This document shows, piece by piece, positions 36,181-49,154 of a stretch of DNA of 64,000 bases. The notes beneath the pieces are model-generated. The model saw only the letters and a list, made by a program, of their open reading frames with translations. It was not told where the DNA came from and did not search any database. Every line of letters starts with the position of its first letter. Within the stretch, counting starts at the first letter, position 1. The position numbers and the translations under genes were made by a program. The stretch is from NCBI GenBank assembly GCA_028023455.1, contig JAQFVV010000206.1, positions 614,001 to 678,000 of the forward strand. The letters run 5' to 3'. Source of the stretch: Epiperipatus broadwayi. Lineage: Eukaryota > Onychophora > Udeonychophora > Euonychophora > Peripatidae.

Positions 36181-36767
36181 TTTACTTTCTGATTCATTTT
36201 TAATTCTTATGCTGTTGCATAATGATATTAATTAACCACTGGGAGGGGGGTATCAGTTAACGTTGAATCTCAAATTATTCAAGCAATAGTGATATTTAAT
36301 TACTGATGATAAGTTTCAATTTATAGTGCTATGTTAGTAATATATTTCTGCATTTGGCAAAAAAATATGTCTGAGTAACAACCATTTTTAAAATTTCTCG
36401 ATCTTATCAACAATTGCTGTAAGAAGATGCTCTAAAAAGTATATTTTGTTTTAAGAATAAAATTGGTAAGAACATTAACATCTCCACGAAATACAATACA
36501 AATTGCCTCCATGATAAATGAAGTCTGCATAAAGAAATTTATAGAAACATCTTTTTAAAAATTATAAAAGTCTGAAATAATTTGTTTGTAGAATATTATG
36601 TAATCTCTTAGCCAATTTGTATTCCCTATTGTCATCCAGTGATAAAGAAAACAAAATTTATAATTTAAAAATATGAAATTGTACTGATGAAGTATTTATA
36701 TAATTCTAAATGTATTTAAAGATTATAAATATTAGTCTAATAATAAAACCTTAAGATGGATCTTAGG
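36181..36767. other. AT-rich sequence, nothing recognised
   Basis: No gene, repeat or structure supported; this may include upstream remains of the LINE on its left. Confidence 0.4.
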
Positions 36768-36776
36768 TTGTTGTTG

Positions 36777-36865
<89 letters not shown>
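36768..36865. repeat. TTG then TTA trinucleotide microsatellite
   Basis: A short TTG run followed by about 84 bases of uninterrupted TTA repeats. Confidence 0.98.
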
Positions 36866-36959
36866 TACTAAATATCAGCCTTTTACAGCTACTGTACATG
36901 CGCTTTAATGAGTGTTAAATAATAAATGAATACTTTTCAGTGCCCATACAAGATATAGC

Positions 36960-38165
<1,206 letters not shown>

Positions 38166-38350
38166 CATTAAAATACGAGATTCCTAGAATTTGAATTGAT
38201 GGTGTTTGTTTCCGCCTTGTTTGCCTTTTTTTTTTTTTTTTGCATTTTAATAGCAGTTGAGGCAGGTTCAGGAAATTAACTGAAAGTATTTCTGTGAATT
38301 TAAGGATTGTTTATAATAGTCTGTTACCGTTATTATTATTATTTTTATTG
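38166..38350 (+). mobile_element. Penelope-like 3' UTR fragment
   Basis: ATTAAAATACGAGATTC, GAATTTGAATTGATG, TTAATAGCAGTTGAGGCAGG, CTGAAAGTATTTCTG and GGATTGTTTATAA appear here in the same order as in the region right after the GIY-YIG frame at 47660-47815. The ORF part is absent, so this is a 5'-truncated copy or a solo terminal repeat. A T run at about 38227-38241 interrupts it. Confidence 0.7.
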
Positions 38351-38844
38351 TAATTACAGTTTTGTTTTAATTAAGGGACATTTTATTTTTATATTATATA
38401 TATATATAATTCAGGGCAAATATGAAACTCTATGGAGTAAAAAAAGTATAGTAGGGTGTTGAATTTCAATAATAGAAATAATTTACATGATATTTGTGAG
38501 AAATAAATAGATGAGATGTAAATTCTATCTTTTGAGTTCAGATTCAGCTTCAACTTGCTTGAATTCATATTGATATAAATGTAATGATACATAAGAAATG
38601 TTATGAAAACCAAACTGAGTTAAGGCACTTTGAAAAGGTACTTTTAAACCAAATATATACTCTAACTTAGTAGCACTGAGTTAACTTTCGGTGACTTCTC
38701 GTTAGACATAGTGCAAAATTATAAAAGTTACCCAAATCTTATCGATTTCAAAAGATAAAATGTCAACTTCTAACACCTGGCCAAATAGTAACCATATCCC
38801 TGGAATTGGAATTGATTTAAGTTATATATAAATATATATTGTAT

Positions 38845-39650
38845 GTGGGGTACCCAAAACAACTCATAATTTTGTAATAAATAATTATGTATTTATTTTT
38901 AAGTGATATAAATTGAATCGCCTTTAAAGTATCTTTCATTTGATACAATGCCCTGTTCTAAGCAAGTTTTACACTTTTCAAATCTGTTCTGAAACTCTTT
39001 TAAAGTGATGATACCTTTTAATGCATCCATTGCTTTTTTATCTCTTTCCCAAGTCTGCAAAATATTTTGTTTTGAGACATTTTTTTATTTGGGAGAATAA
39101 AAAGAAGTCACATGGAGTAAGTTTGAGTAAATATGGCAGATAGATAAGCTGACAAGTGCTGTTTTAGTTAATAATTGTTTCACACTCAAAGATTTGGGTG
39201 GTGGTATATTGTTGTAATGAAGCTACTATTCCCCATTTTGCCACAAATTATGTTTTTATTTCATTACATCACACAAACATTTAAAACTTGTAGATAAAAT
39301 GTCTGACTGTTACAAACTAATTTTTAATGAACAATGTCATTTGTGTAAAAAAACAGCATTGTCTTGATATTAGACTTCACTTGCTATGATTTTTTGGGAT
39401 GTAATGAATTTGAACTTCCATTAAACCACTCATAAACATGTGTCTCCCTCAGAAGTTCTTTCAAGCAGTACAACTGTTTCCCTGTTATTTTTTCTAATAG
39501 AAAATAGAATTTCACACTGCTTCCATTTTTTAGCCATCACAAAAATTGGCAAACGAGTGAATGCACCTAACAAAAAAAATTACTTTGTGACATCATCTAT
39601 TTATTTGATAGTTTCTGTTGACATACTGATGCAGATAGGTCCCCACAAGT
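38845..39650 (-). pseudogene. mariner-like transposon, internally deleted
   Basis: Remnant of a Tc1/mariner cut-and-paste transposon. On the minus strand, from 39560 down: MAKKWKQCEI, a RETVVLLERTSEG stretch and YEWFNGS match the mariner N-terminal DNA-binding helices. Then in other frames come LTPCDFFLF (family usual: L-x-PCDFFLF, containing the last catalytic Asp) near 39115, a decayed KCLKTKYF, and EQGIVSNERYFKGD near 38950, the usual C-terminal G-x-YFxGD. The middle, with the first two catalytic acids, cannot be recognised and the whole is shorter than the 1.3 kb typical of mariners. Ends: TGTGGGGTACCC at about 38845 and TGTGGGGACCTA read inward at about 39638, a plausible degraded inverted terminal repeat. 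Confidence 0.65.
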
Positions 39651-39730
39651 GGCTTACAAGTGGCATATAGTGACAAAAGCATGTACTATAACACCCTCAC
39701 AAGGACAGAAAGTGACCCTGATTTTTTTAT

Positions 39731-39849
39731 TAATCTCTCATATATATATATATATATATTGTTTATATCCTCTTGACCATTGCCTGATTTATTTATATAA
39801 TCTCTCATATATATATATATATATATTGTTTATATCCTCTTGACCATTG
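39731..39849. repeat. tandem duplication with TA tracts, 67-bp period
   Basis: TAATCTCTCA, a TA tract, then TTGTTTATATCCTCTTGACC occurs twice, starting at 39731 and 39798, with identical edges. Confidence 0.9.
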
Positions 39850-40070
39850 CAATCTACATACACATGTATAGTAAAAAAAAATTAGTGTTTTAAAAATAAT
39901 ATGTATCATAATGTTCTGAATTATAAAATTTTAATTAAAGGAAAAAATTAAATTAAGTTTGCATGCATTTCAGTAAGTGATAATTATTAAATTATTATTA
40001 ATTTTCATTTGGTCCACAATTATACATGTGATTTTTTATTCAAACTCATAAAATGTTTTTATCATTAGTG

Positions 40071-40210
<140 letters not shown>

Positions 40211-40928
40211 CCCATACAATGTTATTTATTTTAAAAACTTTTAAATAGAAAATTTTCAAAACCTCCGCAAGACATTCCAAGACCTCAAAATTATACTATG
40301 TAGTGCCAACCATTAATGAAAACTTATTTGCAGCATATTTGAGTGAAGATGGTTACATTAGATGATAAATATTAATCTAGGATGATATAAAATTTTATAG
40401 ACTAGTTATAAATATAGCTTAAACTAAATTTTATTAATGTTCACATTCAAAATTGTTAAAGTTTAAAATAACATATGGTGTTTTTAAATTTCCATGGCAT
40501 TAATTTGGTAAGAAAACATTTTAACCTGCAGCAGCTACAAGGTGGTTTAGTAACAATAAGACTACAAATGGTATCCCTTATTGCTCCTAAGATATGCACA
40601 GATAGTTCTTGACTTTTGTATCTAATTGATGCCTGAAATGTGTATGAAAGTTGAAATATACAAAATTAAAGCAATATAAAAAAATATCAAATGTATTTTG
40701 AAATTTTTTTTTAATGTGGTGTATTAGCATATACATAAATAACACTTGATTCATTAATATCTGGTGTTTTTTATAAGTTTATAAAGAGATAGTCGAATTG
40801 TACTCTCATTAATAACTTAATATGAACACCAAGGTTGATTAGGATAATTCCAAATACTAAAATTATATATATATATTGCATTAATGCCATTATTATATAT
40901 ATTTTTAAAAAATTACACTTACCATCAG

Positions 40929-41036
40929 ATTTTTTTTTCTCATATGTTATAGCATCAGCCGGGATGTGAGCCCGCAACTGTCTGCAACCAACTGCTTGCT
41001 TGCAAGGCGGATGTGATGACCTCTCAGCTAACAACA
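40929..41036 (-). mobile_element. tRNA-derived SINE, copy 4
   Basis: Minus strand shows TTAGCTGAGAGGTCATC (A box) and a B box drifted to GGCTCACATCC, followed by GGCTGATGCTATAACATATG and the poly-A tail (T run at 40931-40938). It closely matches the copy at 266-380 through the middle segment TTGCAAGCAAGCAGTTGGTT. No convincing target duplication was found. Confidence 0.75.
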
Positions 41037-42660
41037 CTTGACAAAAAAAAAACCTTCTCTCTCCACCTTTCTTTCATTTTCTATAAATTTAAAAAGAATT
41101 TTTTTCTTATAACTTTTTATTAAAATGAGAAAAGGTGTCAGGAGTGGGTTAAGTTTAAATGTTTTAAAAAGAGGGTTTGTTTTCCTAACAATAGTTGAAA
41201 GACAAAAGTGGCATAAGCAATTAAATGTCAATTTATTTATTTATTACTAATAAATTAATTATTAGACAGGATAATATGTTGTTTTTTTAAATCTAATAGT
41301 GAGTGTAATTTTTAAAATATATAATTACTGCATTAATGTAATATATACATAATGAATTTTATTGTCCAGAATGATCCATAATCAATTTTGATGCCTGGGA
41401 TAATCGGTAAGTATCCTCTTCTTTTTCTTTCCTTGATAAAAAGTTCAATAACATATTGTGACTTTTTCTATTGCCCTCATATAAAATAGCAAATTGTATG
41501 AAAGTGGAATATATGAAAGTCAAGAACCTCCTGTATTTATTTTACATAATTATCATTCAATTTTGATTTTTGTAAGCATTATTTGTAAAAACATGTTAAT
41601 TTATTTGTATTAAAAAATTATGAATATAGCCAAAAAATGAAAAATAAATTACTTTTGTTTAACTGAATTCAATTGAGAATTTTATTAAAATTAGTTGATT
41701 GCATTCTTATAATCAGTGATTTTAATAAAATAAATATGCTGCTTTTTATTATTGCTATTTGGTACAATTTCTTTTAAAAGGAAACAAAAAAGACTGTCAT
41801 TTGAAAAAGATGAAACAAAATTACAGTTAAGTTCTGGATTACAGGTGATATGGGATCCCACTAAAACAGAAAAAGGGGGTATAAAATTAAAACTATATTA
41901 CTTAAATTTAAACTAATTTGATTTTTTTCAAAATAAGGAAATACTTTGGAAGATAAGGAGAGTGATATCTGTTTAATTTAAATTAATAAGAAGTAAGACA
42001 TTTGAAAATGATATCATTATTACATAACAATTGAAACAACCGTAGTCTAATTAGTAAATGATTTTTGTTAATATTACTATTAAAATAGATTTAAGTCACT
42101 CATTGTAAGATGAAGGTCTCTTCAGGTCTATTTACAAAATATTGGTGACAGAAAAGACCAAGTTGCCTAATGTTAGTGAGCAATTCTGCATTTATTTTTC
42201 ATTATTTTACTTGCTAGTTACAAAGCTAAATATCCATTTACTAATTAATAATTGTAATATTAAGGGGACTGATTTGTCTACAAGTTTTTAATTGAAAAGA
42301 AAAATTCTATTTTTCTTGAAAATTATAGTAAATTCTTTCAGTATGGCAATTTTAAACTTTTCTGTTTTCATTGCTTTATTCTGTTTTTCATGCTTCATTA
42401 GTGCGATTTTTCTCATATTTCATAGGAAAAATAAATTGTTTTAGGTCTTCATTTTACTTGTTTGAATAAATTGATAACGTCTGTGTAATTATATCATCTG
42501 AAAACAATTTAATATATTATTATACTATTTAATGTGAATATATAAAGAAAATAATATTCTGAAAATTCTTAATTGTTTAGAAAAAAAGATAATTTTATCA
42601 TATTTAAATTCTATATTATATTTGGTAAGTAAACTAATAAAGATGCCATAAGGTCATGTT

Positions 42661-42694
<34 letters not shown>

Positions 42695-43489
42695 AAATCT
42701 TTTAAAAATTTTCACTTGGCCAAGTTTAAAACATTGTATTATTCTCATCATCAAATGAAAAAGAAAAAAGTCTTTTCAGTAAACAGAAGGTAATGCAGGT
42801 AGTTATTGAAGGCAAACTAAAAGAGGAGGAAAAATGCTTTAGCTAATGGACTTTGAAGAAGAATAAATGGTTGTCTTTTTAAAACTCTGATCACTGTTTG
42901 ATAAATGTTGGTTGCCACAGAGATAGAGTATCATTTCTAAATTGTTTGGACAACAATGAGATGATTTTTTAAGCAAGCTTGGATTTATAACATTGCTCAA
43001 ACTTAGCATTGAACCTAATGGGATCCAAGTGAAAAGTTTTTAGCAAGAAGATTTACTTTTAAAAAATATAGTAATGTCTTTTCTTATGTTGAAAAGAAAA
43101 GATTTAGTTACGTATGATTAAATAGAAAAATGTAGTCTTCTCTTTAATAAAAAAAAATACATAATGAAATTTAATTTTAAAATTTGATATAAAAATACAT
43201 TGTTTCAGTCAGTTTTTCCCTTCTTTCTATAGACAGACATATAAAGCAAAATATTTAAGATAAAAGCTGGGAAAATACAATAATAACGTTAATACTTTAA
43301 CTTTTTTATAGTCGCTTTTATTAACAGATAATAAAAAATGACTAAACAATGTATTTCCATATAAGTAATATAATAAAAAATAATAAACATAATAAAAAGT
43401 GAAAAATCAATCATCAAATCTTATTGATAGTGATAAATTTCTAATTAGTAATATAATAGATATAATAATATAAATTATGTTAAAAGTAT
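41037..43489. other. AT-rich sequence, nothing recognised
   Basis: A TA tract followed by T9 and A7 lies at 42660-42697. No gene, element or structure supported in the rest. Confidence 0.45.
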
Positions 43490-43600
43490 TAACTTTTAGC
43501 AGAGGTCAGCACAGCCGCCTTGCAAGCAAGCAGTTGGTTGCAGACGGTTGTTGCAGGTTCGCCTCGCGACCGATGCTATGAAATATGAGAAGAAAAAATA
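43490..43600 (+). mobile_element. tRNA-derived SINE, copy 5
   Basis: The only forward copy: TTAGCAGAGGTCAG (A box), TTGCAAGCAAGCAGTTGGTT, B box GGTTCGCCTCG, then CGATGCTATGAAATATGAGA and an A-rich tail. It shares the body with the minus-strand copies. Confidence 0.75.
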
Positions 43601-44114
43601 AACTTTCTAAAAATATTATTTCTTTGTAGGGAGTGCTGGAAAATCAATTGCCGTGCAGTAAATCATTTTAAACAATATTATTTCTTAATTATATAAGTAT
43701 AACATATTGCTGAATTGTTACATTTTAATTTATAAATTTCAAACTTATCCACCCACAACTTTGCGAAAACTACTTTATATAAATATAGTATTAAATTAGA
43801 GATTATCTCTAACCCAGATATACATTTTAAACCTCATTTAAAGACTAAATTTATCTCATTTTTAATTAAACACGCACACACACAAGTAGTTATTCAATGT
43901 ATCTTGGGACTCATTTGTCTTTTATTCTGACTTTAATCATATATTTTCAAAAAAATATGTGGTGGTGTGAAGATTATTTATTACATACTGCTGAACTAAG
44001 AAAACTCAATAATGCAATAATAATTTTTCAACTTTATGTCAGATTACAATATTTTCTTTTTGCATTATTTAAGTTAATTCTTCCTGACTTATATTTTAAA
44101 TGTTACCAAATATA
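43601..44114. other. AT-rich sequence, nothing recognised
   Basis: A 72-codon frame at 43897-44115 shows no motif; I regard it as chance. Confidence 0.4.
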
Positions 44115-44345
44115 ATGTAATTAGAGGGAATTGAACCCAAACTTTCAATCTCCCTTAAGTCATTCACTCCAACTTATGTAACAGATACACATGACCATAT
44201 ACATGTTAAAAAAGGTAAATGATCTCCAATATACATATTTCGTGCTGAACCAGCACTGATCAGTTGGTCCAGATCATCGTCTCATACAGACATATATAAT
44301 CAATGCTCAGTTTATATTAAGATATAATGTACAAATTGAAAACTA
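44115..44345 (-). repeat. hammerhead repeat unit 3
   Basis: Reverse-complement copy of the units near 5.5 and 6.0 kb: AATATAAACTGAGCA, the hammerhead, then TGACTTAAGGG and GGGTTCAATTCC. The last two fit Pol III A- and B-box consensus sequences better than in the other copies, though they stand closer together than in a tRNA. GTTGGAG before the block can pair with CTCTAAT after it, like a small tRNA-type acceptor stem. Confidence 0.7.
44219..44278 (-). ncRNA. hammerhead ribozyme, core damaged (G8 to C)
   Basis: On the minus strand GATGATCT pairs with AGATCAT(T), then after a 3-base bulge CCAA pairs with TTGG. Stem II is a perfect six-pair GTGCTG/CAGCAC with loop GTT. GAAA is intact, and stem III is ATA/TAT with loop TG before the cleavage site. 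The core reads CTGATCA (44257-44263 on the plus strand as TGATCAG) in place of CTGATGA. G8 is essential, so this copy should be inactive. Its helices keep pairing through base changes relative to copy 1. Confidence 0.75.
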
Positions 44346-46355
44346 CTTCATTATATTTTTGGTTAAATAATATGGAAAATATATTTTAATTAATTACCAT
44401 TTTTTCAACTTGTCAAATGAAGTGAAGAAAAAATGTTATTGATGAATGTCATTTTCTTTTTAAAACAATTTAACAATTTTATTGACAAATACTTATTTTC
44501 AAAGCAAACAATTAAAGTAGATAAAGCTAATTTTATTACAAATATATATTGTACATTTAAAAGTATAATATTGCAATTTAATTTACAAATAAAATTTCAA
44601 CAATAATGTCTATTTGATCACAAAATTTACGGTTTTCAATTTGAATTATTAATGAAAAATATAAAATAGTATACAGTAAACTATATTTCTAAAAAAAAAA
44701 ACATTTTATTTAATCTATGTGCACAGACTTTGTGACAAAATCATAATCTGATGATCTAAAAATAGTTCAATAATTTTTAAAATACTATAATATAAATATT
44801 ATCATTCTGAGAAATACTGCTTAAGAATAACAAATTTTAATATGCATTAAAATAATATTGATTTACAAATCCCATGCTAAAATTGTACATAATCAACCAT
44901 TATGCATCTAAATTATTTTTGTTTTGTTGGTTTTTTTTTCAATTCATTATCTAAGAACAATCAAAATATTTTATAAATAAATTTAAAATATATACAGTTA
45001 AAACAATTTAAATACAATATCCTTGTTTCCAGAGTATTTCTGGCTTTATAAATTTTTCTGATTTTAAGATCCCCTAATTATAAATCAAAAATCTTCTAAA
45101 ATTATAGAAACTAGTCTGCTCATTGCAATTAATAATTTTTATTATTGAAGTTTGAATATCCCCCTTAAAATTTGTTTTACTAGTAAAAGTTATTGAATAA
45201 TAGATATGTGATTTAGTAATCTTAAAATAATTCCAAGGAATATTTTTAAACAAATTATTTATATCAACAACAAATACCATGCACTATAAGTTCACATTAC
45301 AGCAAAGAATATTAATAGTAAATAAGGTTAGTACTAAAGAGTAAAAATTGTGTAAAATAATATAATTAACCAAAGAATTGAATAAGTCATCCATATTTAC
45401 TCTTTAAATATGTTATCAAATTTTGAAATATCTTTTTAGAATAATTCTTCTCTTCACTGAAGAGATACGTTTTGATAACTTTAATTTTTTAGCAGAATAC
45501 AAAACTGTCGATACAAAAAATTGCTTAATAGGGCAAAGGGTAGAATATTACCTGGATAGGCCCCTTAGATTTTTTTATAAAATTACATGCAATTTCCTTA
45601 TGTGCAATGCTGTCTATTATAATGAATTGTGGGCCAATATTTTTGTAAGCATAACCCAGCATAAATATCTGTACAACAGAGAAAAAAGAGTTCTGAACAC
45701 AGATCAATATTCCTCAAACATGAACACATATATGATCATGCATTTAATTCAACTAATGTAAAAACATTTTGTGCTGAGAGAGACAACAGTAAAGGTAGAT
45801 TTAAGGAAGTGGCTAATGCTAGAAACCCTTATACAATTAATAAAAAAGAATCAAGTATTCCATTATCAAAAAATTGAACATGTAAATATCTAATTTACAT
45901 AATTTACAATAGATTTTAAAGTCATTTTACTAACTGTGAAACAGTTGGGTGTTATGAATCTGACAGATTAGTCAAAAGCATGATCAGTGAATAATATACT
46001 TTATACAATTATCTTTTTTTTATTTCATGTTTACAACGTGAGCATAAATATTATTTTTTCAGAAATAGAATCCTATATCAATGTACATAGAAAATAATAA
46101 AGTAATTCCCTACAACATATACATTTAAGATAAAAGACATGTTATCATAATTTGAGACATTTTTCTACTTTCAATTATTTTTATATAAATGGTCCAAAAT
46201 TGTTTACATTTAAGAAAACAAACAATTCCAAAAATTCTAGTATGAAATAGTATACAGTAAACTAAATTTCTTAGAGAATTTTTGAAATAAAATTTGATGA
46301 ATGTCATCACAATTTTATAACTTGAAAAAAATCTCATTATTTTTAAATAGAGTAA
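44346..46355. other. AT-rich sequence with one unassigned open frame
   Basis: A 112-codon open frame at 45423-45761 (plus) begins at a TTG, not an ATG, and shows no motif known to me. In sequence this AT-rich one frame of that length per window is not surprising. Nothing else is supported. Confidence 0.4.
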
Positions 46356-46357
46356 TA

Positions 46358-47947
46358 CATATAATATCTGGTAAAATAAAAATACAGAAAAGATAGTTTG
46401 TTTTTTTTTAATAGTTAGCTTTATTATTACCTAGCATGCTTTTTATATAACATGTATATTATATTCATAGCTATAAATCATGAATATGATATACATGTTA
46501 TATTGAAAGCAGGCTAAGCAATAATAAAGCTAAATAGTAAAAACCTACTTTTTTTGTATTTTCATTTTATATATATGTAAAATAAATAAAATACCCGTTA
46601 ATTAAAAACAATATTGTAATTATAATTGAAATAATATTTTTAACGGTTTACAAACAATTACAAACAATCTTTAAATCCACAGAAGTACTTTTGGTTACTT
46701 TCTAACCTGCCTCAACTGCCATTAAATTCAAAAACTAAAAGCAGAAGCAAATGTCATCAATTCAAATTCCACGAATCTCGTATTTTAATGTTAGAAGCTT
46801 GTCGATTTATTAAATGCGTTTTATTTCTGTTTATAAAAATTGCCTCTTTAATTTTTCTTTTACTATGGTTTCTCTCTTCATGAAGAATTTTTACATTTTC
46901 AAAACTAAATTTAATGGTCATGAGAGATAACAGTATATTAAATTATAAACTAATAATTAAGCCACCGCAAAAAAAAGGATATATAAATTGTAAATCAAAA
47001 GTACCAATGATGCATAAGATGGCAAGTTTTAAATCTTTTTTGTTTCGGAATGAAAAATTATGTCATTGCCAAAGTGATAAATTGAAAAATATTGAGATAT
47101 TTGCCAAGGAATTGCTTGATGTTGGTTATAAAATGGAACAAATAAACTATACTTTATGTCAATTTAAAAAAAATTATTATAATTTAAAAGAAATGAAGAT
47201 TAATAATAAAAAATGGATATCTATTCCATTTATTTCAAATCCACAAGTCAAATTTTTTAAGGATTTATATAAGAATGTATTTAATGTTTCATTCTACGTT
47301 CCAAACAATATTAATAAATTAGTTAATAATTCTAAGAATGTCGTACCTGTCAAGCAAAAAAGTAATGTCATATATCAAATTTTTTGTGATTGTATGCTAT
47401 CATATATAGGTGAATCTAGGTGCAGCATTGAGAAAAGATTGAAGGAACATGAATTGTTATATAAGCATGTAAAAAATAAAAATAATGGTGATTTAATATC
47501 TTCTTCAGTTTTCTTTGATCACGAAAAAACATGTAAATATAAATTTAAATTTAATTTTGGAAATGTGAAAATTCTTCATGAAGAGAGAACCCATAGTAAA
47601 AAAAAATTAAAGAGGCAATTTTTATAAACAGAAATAAAACGCATTTAATAAATCAACAAGCCTCTAACATTAAAATACGAGATTCGTGGAATTTGAATTG
47701 ATGACATTTGCTTCCACTTTTAGTTTTTGAATTTAATGGCAGTTGAGACAGAATAGAAAGTAACCGAAAGTACTTCTGCAGATTTAAAGATTGTTTGTAA
47801 TTGTTTGTAAACCGTTAAAAATATTATTTCAATTATAATATATATATATGTGTGTGCATGTGTTATATTGAAAGCATGCTATGTAGTAATAAAGCTAAAT
47901 ATTAAAAATCTATTTTTTCTGTGAGTATTTTCATTTTACCAGATATT
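46358..47947 (+). mobile_element. Penelope-like retroelement with nested inverted repeats
   Basis: The unit holds one 5'-truncated sense copy (RT connection, GIY-YIG nuclease, 3' UTR; about 46914-47830) preceded by an inverted partial copy of its own 3' end (about 46620-46913). The outer parts also repeat: a tail block containing AATAAAGCTAAATA appears in sense at 47866-47940, in sense again at 46498-46570, and in antisense at 46358-46445. A hairpin at 46440-46515 joins the antisense and sense tails. Inverted and tandem partial copies used as pseudo-LTRs are typical of Penelope-like elements. This is a good example of that organisation. Confidence 0.8.
46914..47627 (+). CDS. Penelope-like protein, C-terminal part with GIY-YIG endonuclease
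   Basis: An uninterrupted frame of 237 codons. Residues 1-110 correspond to the region after the RT core of Penelope-like proteins (ASFKSFLFRNEKLCHC, then a helical stretch and WISIPFI). Residues 150-185 carry the GIY-YIG signature: NVIYQIFCDCMLSYIGES with Tyr-Ile-Gly intact and the first Tyr in VIYQI, then the conserved Arg in IEKRLKEHE. FFDHEKTC and NVKILHEERTH follow, with the catalytic Glu. The enzyme would nick target DNA to prime reverse transcription. The RT catalytic domain is missing, because the sense copy begins at the inverted-repeat junction where this ATG lies, so the start is accidental. The frame has stayed open in a region full of broken elements, which suggests recent insertion. 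It is probably not a functional gene alone. Confidence 0.75.
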   Translation: MVMRDNSILNYKLIIKPPQKKGYINCKSKVPMMHKMASFKSFLFRNEKLCHCQSDKLKNIEIFAKELLDVGYKMEQINYTLCQFKKNYYNLKEMKINNKKWISIPFISNPQVKFFKDLYKNVFNVSFYVPNNINKLVNNSKNVVPVKQKSNVIYQIFCDCMLSYIGESRCSIEKRLKEHELLYKHVKNKNNGDLISSSVFFDHEKTCKYKFKFNFGNVKILHEERTHSKKKLKRQFL

Positions 47948-48120
47948 ATGTTCAGAAAAGAAGAAAATTATTAACAATTGAATTACAAAAGAATAATACA
48001 TGTAGTATTATTTTTCTGATAAATATTCTTTAAATACAACATCTTTTCTTTTTTAACATATGATATTCTAAAATAATAGTTGACGTGTATGTGTCAAACA
48101 AATAAAAAATTTAGACAGAT

Positions 48121-48494
48121 TGTGTAAGTTAAAATATTAGTTTAATTTCCAGCAAAATTTCAATTACATACATAACTTTTACATATGTCGGTAAAGCACT
48201 CCTTTGAAGTTAGGATCATAAGTCTGCCTGCTAGGGCCACTGTAGTCTCTTATTTTTCACTACCCTGATTCTCCTTCTATATTCAACTTATATACCCAAC
48301 TTTTGGAGTTTAAACAAAACATCTCTAATTACATAAATACCTCTCTTTATATGGTCTGCTAACTGAGCCTTTTATTAGTCCCTATGGATTTTGATTAACC
48401 CCCAAAATTCACCTTATAAGGCAAGGTATTTTGGTGGTAAATTTTACTTAACTTTCACACTATATATGGTTATTTTCTACATGACAACATTACA
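48121..48494 (-). repeat. possible solo LTR, copy 2
   Basis: Minus strand opens TGTAATGTTGTCATGTAG, carries CTTGCCTTATAAGGTG, a TATATAAG TATA box near 48290, and ends CTTACACA at 48121. It matches parts of 25382-25810. TG and CA ends are present, but no target duplication was found. Confidence 0.4.
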
Positions 48495-49154
48495 TTAGAT
48501 CTATAATTAATTAAATAATTCCAATATTATTTAGTTATACACTTCTAATATTCTAAATATTATTTAGTCATACAATTCTATACTTATTTATGAATCACTC
48601 TAATTTTACAATACTATTTACATAATAAATTTCAAACAATCCTAAACCAACCTGTCCATGACACCACAATATTCATACAAAATTTATTTATAAAATTAAA
48701 CTCAAGTACTGCATATTTATTTATTTACAATTTAAAAATGACTGTTCAAAAATAATCAAACCATTTCATAAGTAATTTTAAAAATATATATAAGTAAAAG
48801 TTATTTAAAGATTTATTACATATAGTAAAAAAAATTAATACATAAGTGACAGTAAAGTAAAATTATTTTAATTTACACACTCATCAAGAATTTGTAGAAT
48901 ACTTAAAAAGATAAGAAAAATGCATATTTATAAAGACTTTGTAGCAATAAATACTATTCATCAATCCAGCATAATTTGATTGTAAGTATTGAATAATTGT
49001 GATGTTTATTACAGTATAGAGCTCCTCAGACCTATTCCAGTTCTGGCAACTCCAGCATTCAAATTTCTTATGAATATTAAAAAAATTCAATATTTCAAAA
49101 AATATTTATCATATATCTATAAAAATCAATGATTAGTACTAAAATGAAGTAATC
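48495..49154. other. AT-rich sequence, nothing recognised
   Basis: No gene or shared repeat supported. Confidence 0.45.

Noticed and set aside
36684-36710. CTGATGA match
   Set aside because: No GAAA or stem II follows; chance match in AT-rich DNA.
45423-45761. 112-codon open frame
   Set aside because: Non-ATG start, no motif, and such a length is within chance expectation for six frames over 64 kb at this composition.
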